This document shows positions 16,284 through 25,489 of a DNA stretch of 64,000 nt, one piece after another. The notes below the pieces were generated by a model. That model had not been told where the DNA came from and searched no databases. It was given only the letters and a program-made list of their open reading frames with translations. The position numbers and the translations under genes are program-made. Position 1 is the first letter of the stretch, and the number at the start of each line of letters is the position of its first letter. Source of the stretch: Paenibacillus tianjinensis (lineage in GTDB: Bacteria; Bacillota; Bacilli; Paenibacillales; Paenibacillaceae); the NCBI RefSeq assembly GCF_017086365.1, contig NZ_CP070969.1:1984001-2048000 (forward strand), read 5' to 3'.

Positions 16284-17173
16284 TATGCCTCAACCTCTCT
16301 TCGTTTGAAGAACGTAAGCTGAATGACCGTCACGATCAGCACTGCGATGAACAGAATGAGCGCTTTTGCTGTACCATAGCCGTACAGATTGTTTTGGAAT
16401 GTGTCACGGTAAATGTCGTAGGCGATACTGTAGGTAGTTCCTCCGGGACCGCCGCCGGTCAGCGACAGAATCACGTCGAATACCTTAATTGAGTTGGTAA
16501 GCGCCATGAATACCGAAATAGTGATTGACGGTGCGAGCAGCGGCAGGGTAATGCTGAAGAATCGTCTGAGCGGTCCGGCTCCGTCCACCGTAGCGGCTTC
16601 CTTGAGATCTTCCGGTACCGACTGCAGTCCGGCAATATAGATAACCAGATAGAACCCGATGGATTGCCAGATGGATACACCTAATATAGATATAAAAGCC
16701 AGCCCCGGCGTCCCCAGCCAGCTTAGTCCGAAGATCGACCAGCCTGTGCTGTCGCCCAGTGAATTGAAACCTTGCATGAAGATGAATTTCCAGATAAAGC
16801 CGACAATAACCAGACTGAGAATATAAGGAATGAAGAACGCCGCTCTCAGCCAGGAAGTGGATTTCAGCTTCATATCAAGCAGAACGGCGAGCAGAATAGC
16901 CAGCACGTTGACGATAATGATATAGAGTACCGCATATTTAATCGTGAACCAGGCGGAATCGGAGAAATTGGTGTCCCCGGTAAAAATCTGCTTGAAATTG
17001 TCCAAGCCAACAAACTTAGGATGTTTGGAAATTCCGTTCCATTTGGTCATCGAATAGCGGATGGTCATGATAAACGGGACGTAGAAGGCTACAGCGATAC
17101 AGATGAGAACGGGGAGGGTGAATAGCCCGAATTCCGTTTTCTCGCGCCATTTTCTGCCGAGTGATTTTAACAT
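16283..17173 (-). CDS. Carbohydrate ABC transporter permease (MalF/LacF type)
   Basis: 296 residues from ATG 17173, which follows AGAGGTGCAACC. An in-frame extension to 17227 has no ribosome binding site. Six membrane helices are visible, the first about residues 16-36. The EAA loop reads EAATVDGAGPLRRFFSITLP, matching the family consensus. It forms the membrane channel with the MalG-type protein. The binding protein encoded at 20983-22308 and the GH36 alpha-galactosidase nearby suggest an alpha-galactoside such as melibiose or raffinose as substrate. The promoter and a probable activator box lie at 17257-17319. Confidence 0.93.
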   Translation of the reverse strand: MLKSLGRKWREKTEFGLFTLPVLICIAVAFYVPFIMTIRYSMTKWNGISKHPKFVGLDNFKQIFTGDTNFSDSAWFTIKYAVLYIIIVNVLAILLAVLLDMKLKSTSWLRAAFFIPYILSLVIVGFIWKFIFMQGFNSLGDSTGWSIFGLSWLGTPGLAFISILGVSIWQSIGFYLVIYIAGLQSVPEDLKEAATVDGAGPLRRFFSITLPLLAPSITISVFMALTNSIKVFDVILSLTGGGPGGTTYSIAYDIYRDTFQNNLYGYGTAKALILFIAVLIVTVIQLTFFKRREVEA

Positions 17174-17256
17174 GGTTGCACCTCTTCTGGAGTTATAGGG
17201 TGGGAGTATTGACCCCGCTTGCCACACCTAACCATTCCGGTTAGTCTATATTGTGT

Positions 17257-17319
17257 ATTATAGAGCAGCGCCGTATACTCAAAAATGGATTTAAGAAGAC
17301 AGTTAGGGGTAAAAAAGTG
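17257..17319 (-). promoter_or_regulatory. Permease promoter with probable response-regulator box
   Basis: On the minus strand TATAAT (17262-17257) has no good -35. Exactly 44 bases upstream lies CACTTTTTTACCC (17319-17307). The same 13-mer stands at the same distance before the -10 of the binding-protein gene, pointing to one activator, probably the AraC-type regulator encoded between them. Confidence 0.7.
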
Positions 17320-17338
17320 AACTGTAAGCGGACACAAA

Positions 17339-19219
17339 ATGCAAGCGGAGGAGGCTGCGATTATCATAAAAACAACCCTGCAAAAGCTGTTCGAGCCGCT
17401 GATGGAGCGGATTTCGCGCCGTCTGGCCAACAAACTGATCCTGCTGTTCTCCATTATTATTATCCTCGTGGTGACCTCACTGACATTCATTTCCTATGGC
17501 ATGCTGCGCAAAGAGTCCGTAAACAGCAGCATAGCGAGCACGAGCAACAACCTGCTGCTGGTGGGCCGGAACCTGGAGAGCTACCTTGATGGAATAGAGC
17601 AGTTATCCCTGCCGCAAATTTCCTATGACGAAATTACCTATGCTATTCTCCACGAATCGGAGGACTATGCCTCCAAGATGTATGTGGAGAGTTATCTGAA
17701 GAACCTGTATTTTTCACGGGGCGACCTGGAGGCGATTTACCTCTATGTCATCAAGGAGCACAAATATTATTATGTCACCAAAGAGAACTATAATATTACC
17801 GTCCGGGTCGCTGAGCATCCGCCGATCGAGAACCTGACCTGGTACAAGCGTGCGCTGAATAGCCCGAATAACCGCTCGTACCAGTCTTTTGTAACAGATA
17901 GCGTGGAGAAGGGCGATTATCCGGTTAATACGGATACCAGCTTCATGGGCTATCACCGGCTGCTGCGCTCCATAGTTTCCCGTGAGCCGCAGGCCGTATT
18001 GTCCCTGTACTTCAATTCAAGTGTGACGGATGAGATTATGAAGGACATTCCGTTTGCAAAAGGGGAGCACCTGATGTATGTCAGCCCGGATGATGAGCCG
18101 TTTGTGGTCGATGACGAGGAGTTCTTTGCGAAAAGCGCCGCAAGCGGGCTGCTGCAGCAGCTGAGCCCGGCAAAGGGCGGACAGCTCACCTGGTCTGATG
18201 AAGAAGAGAAGTACCTCGTCATTTATGACATCAACAAAAAAGAAGGCTGGAAGCTGATCAAACCGATTCCCTATAAAGAAATTTACGAAGCGGCGACAAC
18301 AACCCGCAAGCTCAATTATTCAATCGGGCTGCTTTTTCTGATTGTCTCTGTCATTCTGGTAAGCTTCATCTCCAACCGGATCACAAGCCCGTTGAAAAAT
18401 CTGTCTCTGCAGATGAAAAGGTTCAGTACAGGCAGCTTCGATGCCGAGGCCAGAGTGGAAGGCAATGATGAGATAGCCTACCTGTCCCGCCATTTCAATA
18501 AAATGGTTGAGAAGACGAATGAGCTGATCAATGAACGCTATAAAATGAAAATTGTTGAAAAAAACGCAGTGCTCAAAGCACTGGAGGCGGAAATTAACCC
18601 GCATTTCTTATATAATGCCCTGCAAGCAATTTCGACCAAGGCGCTGAAAAACAATAATGATGACATTGTTGAGATGGTCGACAACCTGGCTCTCACTCTT
18701 AGGTACTGCATCAGCGGTCGGGATGTGGTCCAGGCAAGTGAGGAGCTGCGGCATATTGAGCGTTATCTGGCACTGCAGAAAGCCCGTTTCGGTACCCGGA
18801 TGCAGGTGGTGGTTGACTGGGAGGAGAGCCTGAAGGAGCTGCGGATTCCTAAGCTGTCGATTCAGACGCTGGTAGAGAACTGCATTAAGCATGCGCTTGA
18901 GAAAGTATCCAGTACAATTACGATCCGGATTGAGGCACATATTACTCCGGCATACAGTGTCATATCGGTTATGGATAACGGGCCGGGTATCAGCCCGGAG
19001 CGGCTGGAGCAGGTGCTTAGCTCGCTGCAGATCCAGTGGGAGGAGCTTGGCGGGGATTCCGCTGAGGATGGCGGGCATGAGAGCATCGGACTGAAAAATC
19101 TAAACACACGCCTGAAGCTATTGTATGGAGAAGATGCAGGACTGGTCATTTCGAGTGACGAGAATGGTACAACAATGGATATGCGGTTACCGCGGGGAGG
19201 CCATGGACAACATGTATAA
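17339..19219 (+). CDS. Sensor histidine kinase, YesM type
   Basis: 626 residues. Membrane segments lie at about 32-52 and 325-347, flanking a large extracellular sensor region. Then follow a HAMP domain (about 348-405), a His_kinase domain with the phosphorylated His in EINPHFLYNALQ (about 420) and an HATPase_c domain with VENCIKHA and DNGPGIS. The start is uncertain: ATG 17339 has a poor ribosome binding site, whereas GGAGGAGG at 17345-17352 would serve a later, non-canonical start. The following regulator gene overlaps its end by 17 bases. This pair type typically senses extracellular sugar and activates the neighbouring ABC transporter genes. Confidence 0.92.
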   Translation: MQAEEAAIIIKTTLQKLFEPLMERISRRLANKLILLFSIIIILVVTSLTFISYGMLRKESVNSSIASTSNNLLLVGRNLESYLDGIEQLSLPQISYDEITYAILHESEDYASKMYVESYLKNLYFSRGDLEAIYLYVIKEHKYYYVTKENYNITVRVAEHPPIENLTWYKRALNSPNNRSYQSFVTDSVEKGDYPVNTDTSFMGYHRLLRSIVSREPQAVLSLYFNSSVTDEIMKDIPFAKGEHLMYVSPDDEPFVVDDEEFFAKSAASGLLQQLSPAKGGQLTWSDEEEKYLVIYDINKKEGWKLIKPIPYKEIYEAATTTRKLNYSIGLLFLIVSVILVSFISNRITSPLKNLSLQMKRFSTGSFDAEARVEGNDEIAYLSRHFNKMVEKTNELINERYKMKIVEKNAVLKALEAEINPHFLYNALQAISTKALKNNNDDIVEMVDNLALTLRYCISGRDVVQASEELRHIERYLALQKARFGTRMQVVVDWEESLKELRIPKLSIQTLVENCIKHALEKVSSTITIRIEAHITPAYSVISVMDNGPGISPERLEQVLSSLQIQWEELGGDSAEDGGHESIGLKNLNTRLKLLYGEDAGLVISSDENGTTMDMRLPRGGHGQHV

Positions 19220-20860
19220 AGTGCTGATTATTGATGATGAGGAACCGCTGCGCGAAGCGATCAATATTCTGGGGGACTGGACAGGCTTAGGAGTCAGCGA
19301 GGTGCTGGAAGCGACCGACGGGAAGGTCGGACTGGCGATGCTGCGTGAGCACAAAATAGATCTGGCACTCGTTGATATGAAGATGCCTGAGCTGAACGGC
19401 AGCGAGCTACTGCAAATTGCCGAACGCGAATTTCCCGACCTGCTGCTGATAGTAATCAGCGGCTACAATGATTTCGAATATACCCGGCAGGCATCCGCTC
19501 CAAAGTGGTGGATTATTTGCTGAAGCCGGTAAACCGTAGCGATCTCAACAGCGCACTGCGTAAAGCAATTGATGTGCTGGAAGCGAAACGCCAGAAACAG
19601 AGCGAGTTCATTACTAAGAACATTACACTCAACATGTCGCTGCCGAAGCTGAAAGAGAAAATGTATCTGTCGATCCTTGAGCGCAGCTTCAAGAATCAGT
19701 CGAATGAAGCCTTTCTGCCGCTTATCGGCGCGGACGCTTCCGGCAACCATTTCACCTCAGGGGTTCTGCGGCTGCTTAATCTGGATCAGGTGCGCCGCGA
19801 GCGGTTTCATGAGGACCGCGATCTGATGCATTTTGCGGTAACCAATGTCATTAATGAGAACAGCGGCGGTCATTTCGAGGCGTTCAGCTTTGCCAGCCCG
19901 AAGAATGAGCGTGAATTTATCGCTATTTTTACGATGAAGGGCAGCTATGAGGGAGATGCGGCATTCCATTCCATGCATCACCTGAAGAAGGCTGCTTCGA
20001 CCCTGAAGGAGCTGTTCGGCATTACCTGTGCCGGCGGGATCGGTGCTACGTACAGCGATTGCCTGGATCTGGCGCAGTCCTATGAGACCGCTAAAACCGC
20101 GCTCGATGATATTGATCTGCTGCAGCTGAAAGGAAATATCTTCGTCACAGGAAGCGCGGCGGCCGCACTGGAGGCCAAGGATGGTCCTTCACTTACAGGA
20201 AGGATGCCGCAGATCCGCAATATTCTGGAGAGCGGCAACAGTGCACATGCGAAGAGCATTCTGAACGAGTTCACCCAAAAGTGGCAGTCCTCGGCTCATT
20301 TCAGCTTGGAAGATGCTGACCGTACCATCCGCGAGTTCCTGATTCTGCTAAGCGATATCGCGGGAGAGATGGATGCGGTGCCTCCGCTGCTCCGCAGCGG
20401 CAAGGATAAAGGTCTCAGCGGCCTTGGCATAAGCGGCGACTTTGAATCGTTTGCACAGTTCGAAGGTGTTCTGAATGAGATTCTGGATATCTACACCGGA
20501 GAAATCAGCAAATCGCTGGCCGGTAACCGGGGCGGTGTGCTGGAAAATATTAAAGCATACATCGATAACCATTATTTTGAGAATATTAAAATATCGATGT
20601 TCACGGATAAATATTTCCTGAGCAGAGAGTACTTGATGAAACTGTTTAAGGGGAAATACGGAGTAGGCATTCATGAGTATGTGCAAAAGGTGAGAATGGA
20701 CAAAGCCAAGGATCTGCTGTCTGACCCCGCGCTCAAAATTCAGGATATTTCCGAAATGCTCGGCTACAAGGACAAGAACTATTTCAGCAAGGCATTCCGC
20801 AATTATTACGATTGTTCGCCTTCTGAATTCCGGACTCAATCCTCGGAGGCAGAAAAGTGA
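19203..20860 (+). pseudogene. AraC-type response regulator (YesN type), frameshifted
   Basis: The receiver domain starts MDNMYKVLIIDDEEPLREAI with the phosphorylated Asp in LALVDMKMPELNG. The frame then breaks after NDFEYTRQ and ends at 19523. The other frame continues at once with SKVVDYLLKPVNRSDL and runs on through a middle region. It ends in a full AraC-type DNA-binding domain (about the last 100 residues; two helix-turn-helices, one with IQDISEMLGYKDKNYFSKAF). Adding one base near 19491-19496 (GCATCC to GCAATCC) restores a single 552-residue protein of normal length. It is either a recent mutation or a sequencing error. The start overlaps the kinase gene. Predicted target boxes remain in both transporter promoters. 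Confidence 0.88.
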
Positions 20861-20876
20861 AACGGTTACATTAGCC

Positions 20877-20939
20877 CACTTTTTTACCCTCAGAAGTTCA
20901 CTTATGTACATTCTTATCCTTTTTCTTTTTATTTAGAAT
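20877..20939 (+). promoter_or_regulatory. Binding-protein gene promoter with tandem activator boxes
   Basis: CACTTTTTTACCC (20877-20889) lies exactly 44 bases before TAGAAT (20934-20939). A second similar box CACTTATGTACAT starts at 20899, 22 bases (two helical turns) after the first, as expected for AraC-type regulators. The -35 is weak. Confidence 0.7.
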
Positions 20940-20982
20940 ATGGACAAGACCACAAGATGTATGAGGAAAAGGGGGCAACACC

Positions 20983-22308
20983 ATGTTAAAAAGATTTATG
21001 GCAGTTTCTGCTAGTCTGCTGCTCGCCGGAGGATTGCTGGCCGGCTGCGGAGGTGGCAACAATAATGCCGCTAACAATACGGCTGGAACAAACGGCGGGG
21101 ATAACGCTGCTGCTACGGATTCGTCCAAGCCTGTAACGATTAATATGTTTACCGCATCTCCCGAGTACACGGATGCTTTCAATGCTTACATCGCTGAATA
21201 CAAAAAAGTGAAGCCGAATGTAACCATTAACCTGGAAATTATGCAGGCTGACTATAATACGGTATTGAAATCAAAAATTGCCGCAGGCAGCACACCTGAC
21301 GTATTCCAGACCACAGCCGGCGGAGATATTGATACTTTTGCCGAATACAGTGCCGATCTAACCAATGAACCGCTTGCCGCAGCAATGACCGATGCCGTAC
21401 GTTCCAACATGAGCTCCTCTGACGGCAAAGTGCTGGGACTGCCGGTTAAAGGCAACCTGTTCGTACTGATGTACAACAAGAAGCTGCTGGCCGATGCCGG
21501 CATCACTGAAGTTCCGAAGACCACGGCTGAGCTGGATGATGCGATCACCAAGCTGGAAGCTAAAGGCATCACACCATTCGTCAATGCCTACAAAGAGTGG
21601 TGGGTATGGAAGCATATCTTCCAGCACTTCGTGGATGCAGCAGCAACAGATGCGGGAACGGATGCTAAATCACTTGTAGCTAAATTCATCGCCGGAGATA
21701 CCACCTTCAAGGATCATCCGGTGCTGTACGATAACTTCTTCAACTTCATCGATACAACGCTTAAACACGGAACAGACAAACCTCTGGAACGTGACAGCAA
21801 CGCCGAAGTCAGCGACTTTGCCCTGGGCAAAGCAGCCTTCATGACCGGTAAGGGCGCATGGGATGAAGAAGCTATCAAGAAAATTACCCCTGACTTCGAC
21901 CTTGGCATCGCCGGCTACCCTGTCAGTGATAAGCCTGAGCAGTCACAGATCATTACCGGTGCCGACCAGGCGCTTCGTATTAACAAGGATTCCGCTGTGG
22001 CCGCTGAAACGATTGAATTCTTCAACTGGCTGTACACATCCGAATACGGCAAGAGCTGGTTCTCCACAGTGGCCAAAGTAATTCCGCCAATCAAAGATGC
22101 ACCGATGCCTGACCTGCAAATGCCTAAGGAAATGGAAGAAATCCTGAAAACAGAGAAATCCGGCGACCTCTCGGTCAACTACTCTCTGGATACCTTCCAC
22201 CAGAAATTCGGTGAATTGATGCAGGCCTATATCGGCGGCAGCAAGACTAAAGATCAGGCGATCGACGAAATCCAAAAAGCCTGGATCCAATTCGGCTCCG
22301 CAGAATAA
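20983..22308 (+). CDS. Sugar ABC transporter substrate-binding lipoprotein
   Basis: 441 residues. A lipoprotein signal peptide ends in the lipobox LLAGC (Cys about residue 22), followed by a Gly/Asn-rich linker. The rest is an extracellular solute-binding protein family 1 domain (SBP_bac_1) with NMFTASPEYTDAFNAYIAEYK near its start and KGAWDEEAI late in the domain. It is anchored outside the membrane and delivers sugar to the MalF/MalG-type permeases encoded on the other strand. Start ATG follows AAAAGGGGGCAACACC. It has its own promoter with activator boxes and a terminator after it. The flanking GH36 gene suggests alpha-galactosides as ligand. Confidence 0.93.
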   Translation: MLKRFMAVSASLLLAGGLLAGCGGGNNNAANNTAGTNGGDNAAATDSSKPVTINMFTASPEYTDAFNAYIAEYKKVKPNVTINLEIMQADYNTVLKSKIAAGSTPDVFQTTAGGDIDTFAEYSADLTNEPLAAAMTDAVRSNMSSSDGKVLGLPVKGNLFVLMYNKKLLADAGITEVPKTTAELDDAITKLEAKGITPFVNAYKEWWVWKHIFQHFVDAAATDAGTDAKSLVAKFIAGDTTFKDHPVLYDNFFNFIDTTLKHGTDKPLERDSNAEVSDFALGKAAFMTGKGAWDEEAIKKITPDFDLGIAGYPVSDKPEQSQIITGADQALRINKDSAVAAETIEFFNWLYTSEYGKSWFSTVAKVIPPIKDAPMPDLQMPKEMEEILKTEKSGDLSVNYSLDTFHQKFGELMQAYIGGSKTKDQAIDEIQKAWIQFGSAE

Positions 22309-22329
22309 ACCATAACTCATTTGATCCGG

Positions 22330-22375
22330 GACGGTCTCGAAGGTAAGATTCTTTTACCGGCGGGGCCGTCTTTGT
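22330..22375 (+). terminator. Terminator of the binding-protein gene
   Basis: GACGG pairs with CCGTC, with an inner GGTAA/TTACC stem, and a short T-rich run follows. Confidence 0.6.
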
Positions 22376-22430
22376 TGTGTAACAGAGTTTTTAAAGCGGA
22401 TAGCTCTGCGGCTTATCGCAACTGCGGGGA

Positions 22431-22505
22431 ATGTTTGGATTTCCGGCCGCTGTTATGTTTGGATTTCCTGATTATATCTGCTGGCCGCAGTTGAAATCCA
22501 AACAT
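22431..22505. repeat. Three copies of a 13-14 bp motif, one inverted
   Basis: ATGTTTGGATTTCC occurs at 22431-22444 and 22455-22468, and its first 13 bases occur inverted at 22493-22505. GGCCGC follows or precedes at 22445 and 22483. The second and third copies can form a long hairpin. This fills much of the 290-bp gap before the alpha-galactosidase gene; no coding frame is seen. Confidence 0.55.
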
Positions 22506-22664
22506 AAAGGCGGACGCTGCCGCTCCTCCAATTCCAAACTTCCCCTCCGCTGCTTCGCCGCTAACGCAAATGCTCTAAAAATCAAAAGTTACGAATATTA
22601 AGACAGGCCTTATAATCAGGAGAGACGGAGAGACACCATCATTTGTCAGGAGGCTATACGGGAT

Positions 22665-24761
22665 ATGACTAGCAGGCTGATTGAGATTACTGAAAACGGA
22701 CTATATCTTACGATTGAGATTACCGAAGAACTGGATGTCCGGCTGCTGCATTTTGGGGCAACGCCGCTTGAGGCAGGAGTGATCGAGGATAAGAATAAAC
22801 CGGGGTTCCGGCTGCTGGAGCTCCAGCTGTCCGGTGAGGACCGCGCCGAATACCACGGCCGGACGCACCGTGCGTCGTATCCCGGACTGCGGATGATCTA
22901 TAGCGGACACAGTGACACGGTGAATACGCTGGGCCGCAAGCTGGAGTTAACGCTGATGGATCCGCTGACTCAAGTTAAGGCAATACAGCATTTTCAGTTC
23001 TATCATGGCGTACAAATTGTGCGTTCCTGGACGGTGCTGAAGAATGAGGGAAAGGAAGAGATTGCAGTGGAATATATCTCTTCCTTTGCACTTACCGGGA
23101 TAGACAAAGAAGGAAGTGCAGACCGGGGGGATAAAATTGAAGTGACACTGGCGCACAGTGGGTGGCAAAGTGAGCTGCAATGGCGGACCTACCGGCTGCC
23201 GGAGCTGGGGATGTCGCATTTGGCCGACCGCGGCTCCAAGCGGATCGCCGCCAGCAACACCGGCTCCTGGTCGGCGGCCGAACTGTTACCGATGGCTGTG
23301 CTTCATAACAAGGAGACTGGAAGCAGCCTGTTCTGGCAAATTGAGCATAACGGCTCTTGGCACTGGGAGCTGACCGACCAGTATGATCAGCTGACGCTGC
23401 TGGTCAGCGGACCGACGGAGCATGACAACCACTGGTGGCTGAAGCTTGCACCTGGCGGAGAATTCGTTTCAGTTCCGGTAGCCGCCGGTTCTGTGCAAGG
23501 CGGGATTAAGGCTGCTGCCGCGCAGCTGACCGCTTACCGCCGGATCATCCGTAGACCGAATGAGGACAATGAGCTGCTGCGGATTATTTTCAATGACTAT
23601 ATGAACTGTCTATGGGGAAGTCCGACGACAGAGAAGCTGCTGCCGCTAATCGATGCTGCCGCAGATGTCGGCTGCGAATATTTCTGCATTGATGCCGGCT
23701 GGTATGCACCCGGCGAATGGTGGGATGGCGTAGGCGAGTGGAAGCCTTCCGGAGAGCGATTCCCTGAGGGGATCAAATATGTGCTGGATTACATCCGGAG
23801 CAAAGGAATGATCCCCGGCCTGTGGCTGGAGCTGGAAGTCATGGGGATCAACAGTCCGAAGCTGGCGGAAACCGATGACAGCTGGTTCTTTATGCGCCAT
23901 GGCAAGCGGGTTAAGGACCGCAGCCGTTATCAGCTGGATTACCGCAGTCCTAAGGTGATAGAGCATGCCGACGGGGTAATTGCACGCCTGGTGGAAGAGT
24001 ATGGTGTCGGATACATCAAGATGGATTATAACATCAACGCAGGCATAGGTACGGAAACAGACGCAGACAGCTTCGGCGACGGGCTGCTGCAGCATAACCG
24101 GGCGTATCTGGCCTGGCTGGACCGCATTTTTGTACGTTACCCGAACCTCGTGATCGAGAACTGCTCCAGCGGCGGGATGCGCATGGACTATGCAATGCTC
24201 AGCCGGCACAGCATCCAGTCCACGAGTGATCAGGAGGACTATGTGCAGTATGCGGCTATTGCTGCGGGTTCACCGCTGGCGCTGACACCGGAGCAATCCG
24301 CGGTGTGGTCTTATCCGCTGCGTGAAGGAGATGACGAGGAGGTCATCTTCAATATGGTTAACGCGCTGCTGCTCCGCGTGCATCAGAGCGGGCATCTGGC
24401 CGAGCTTGAGCCGCGGCGCAGGGAGCTCGTTAAGGAAGCGCTGCATTATTACAAATCCATCCGCGCCCATATTCCGCAGGCTGTGCCGTTCTGGCCCCTC
24501 GGTTTGCCGGGTAGCAGTGGCCAGTGGGTTAGCTTCGGCCTGCAGCACGGCAATACCCGTTACCTGGCGGTTTGGAGGATTGGCGGTGATGAGAGCGGAA
24601 TCACCCTTCCGCTTCCGGAGCTGGCAGGGCTGGATGCCGAGGTAAGCTGCGCATACCCTAAGCAGCATAGCTCTGAGTGGAGCTGGGACAAGAGCGGGGG
24701 GAGCCTGACTGTGTCCATTCCTGCCGGGAAGACAGCCAGATTATTTGAGATCCATGCATAA
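22665..24761 (+). CDS. Alpha-galactosidase, glycoside hydrolase family 36
   Basis: 698 residues, typical for GH36. An N-terminal beta-sandwich domain is followed by a (beta/alpha)8 barrel with FCIDAGWYAPGEWWD. The nucleophile is Asp454 in YIKMDYN and the acid/base Asp522 in STSDQEDY. The CSSGGMRMDYAML block lies between them. No signal peptide is present, so it acts in the cytoplasm on imported alpha-galactosides (melibiose, raffinose). The start follows AGGAGG, spaced 11 bases. It stands directly after the binding-protein gene but has its own 5' region. A strong terminator follows. Confidence 0.94.
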   Translation: MTSRLIEITENGLYLTIEITEELDVRLLHFGATPLEAGVIEDKNKPGFRLLELQLSGEDRAEYHGRTHRASYPGLRMIYSGHSDTVNTLGRKLELTLMDPLTQVKAIQHFQFYHGVQIVRSWTVLKNEGKEEIAVEYISSFALTGIDKEGSADRGDKIEVTLAHSGWQSELQWRTYRLPELGMSHLADRGSKRIAASNTGSWSAAELLPMAVLHNKETGSSLFWQIEHNGSWHWELTDQYDQLTLLVSGPTEHDNHWWLKLAPGGEFVSVPVAAGSVQGGIKAAAAQLTAYRRIIRRPNEDNELLRIIFNDYMNCLWGSPTTEKLLPLIDAAADVGCEYFCIDAGWYAPGEWWDGVGEWKPSGERFPEGIKYVLDYIRSKGMIPGLWLELEVMGINSPKLAETDDSWFFMRHGKRVKDRSRYQLDYRSPKVIEHADGVIARLVEEYGVGYIKMDYNINAGIGTETDADSFGDGLLQHNRAYLAWLDRIFVRYPNLVIENCSSGGMRMDYAMLSRHSIQSTSDQEDYVQYAAIAAGSPLALTPEQSAVWSYPLREGDDEEVIFNMVNALLLRVHQSGHLAELEPRRRELVKEALHYYKSIRAHIPQAVPFWPLGLPGSSGQWVSFGLQHGNTRYLAVWRIGGDESGITLPLPELAGLDAEVSCAYPKQHSSEWSWDKSGGSLTVSIPAGKTARLFEIHA

Positions 24762-24799
24762 TTTTTGCGTCAGGGTCTAAAGGACCGGATGTATAGAGT

Positions 24800-24849
24800 C
24801 ACCTTTCGTGAACTGGAGCAGTTATCCAGGTAGCGGAGGGTGTTTTTTT
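24800..24849 (+). terminator. Terminator of the alpha-galactosidase gene
   Basis: CACCTTTCG (24800-24808) pairs with CGGAGGGTG (24834-24842), with an inner CTGG/CCAG, followed by seven T. Confidence 0.8.
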
Positions 24850-24946
24850 GTGATGCAGAACTTTTTAATCTCAAGAAGGTATATACAAAAGGAAACACAG
24901 CCATTAAAAATAGGAATTGCCTAAAAAAGTTTAGTACATGATTTTT

Positions 24947-25041
24947 TGTCGAAATATCTCTAAACATTGTCGAATAATTTGTCGATATACATCAAAAGAT
25001 GTAGAAATAAATTTGACAGGGAAGAAATAGCACTTTAAAAT
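24947..25041 (+). promoter_or_regulatory. abrB promoter with three Spo0A-box-like sites
   Basis: TTGACA (25013-25018), a 17-base spacer and TAAAAT (25036-25041) form the promoter. Upstream lie TGTCGAA at 24947-24953 and 24968-24974 and TGTCGAT at 24980-24986. The Spo0A box is TGNCGAA, so two sites are perfect and one differs at the last base. Confidence 0.75.
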
Positions 25042-25138
25042 GCAGATATAGCGTAATCATTACTACTATTTAGAAGCTTTGAAAGCTTTTAACACAAATG
25101 ATTATATAAAGTGTTTATTCAAGGGAGGATGCATATTG

Positions 25139-25393
25139 ATGAAAGCAACAGGTATTGTAAGAAAAGTGGATGAACTGGGACGGATCGTAATTCCGATTGA
25201 GCTGCGCAGAACAATGGGAATTGACATAAAAGACCCGCTTGAAATCTTCGTCGACGGAGAAAAGATTATCCTGAGAAAATATGAGCCTACTTGCATTTTC
25301 TCCGGCAGCGCTGAGAACCTGATTAACTTCAAGGGTAAAATGGTCAGCAAGGATGTATTGGACGAATTGATCGCCAGCTTTGACCAGGTATAA
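25139..25393 (+). CDS. abrB: Transition-state regulator AbrB
   Basis: 84 residues from ATG 25139; TTG 25136 directly before it is also possible and better spaced from AGGGAGG. The N-terminal MKATGIVRKVDELGRIVIPIELRR is the swapped-hairpin DNA-binding domain, nearly identical to Bacillus AbrB. A shorter, more divergent C-terminal oligomerisation part follows. AbrB binds many promoters during growth and is repressed by phosphorylated Spo0A at the onset of sporulation. Three Spo0A-box-like sequences lie upstream of the promoter. A paralogue such as Abh cannot be fully excluded. Confidence 0.92.
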   Translation: MKATGIVRKVDELGRIVIPIELRRTMGIDIKDPLEIFVDGEKIILRKYEPTCIFSGSAENLINFKGKMVSKDVLDELIASFDQV

Positions 25394-25429
25394 TTCTTGT
25401 TCTGAACTTTATAGCTAAATTAGTACAGC

Positions 25430-25482
25430 AGGGACCAGGAATGCCGCACTTTTACAGTGTGTGCCCCCGGTCCTTTTAATTT
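25430..25482 (+). terminator. Terminator of abrB
   Basis: AGGGACC pairs with GGTCCTT around a GCAC/GTGC-containing upper stem, followed by TTTTAATTTT. Confidence 0.75.
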
Positions 25483-25489
25483 TCACAGC

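Noticed and set aside
17339..17365. ATT used as start codon of the YesM-type kinase after GGAGGAGG
   Set aside because: The spacing is attractive but ATT starts are very rare. ATG 17339 was kept with a note.
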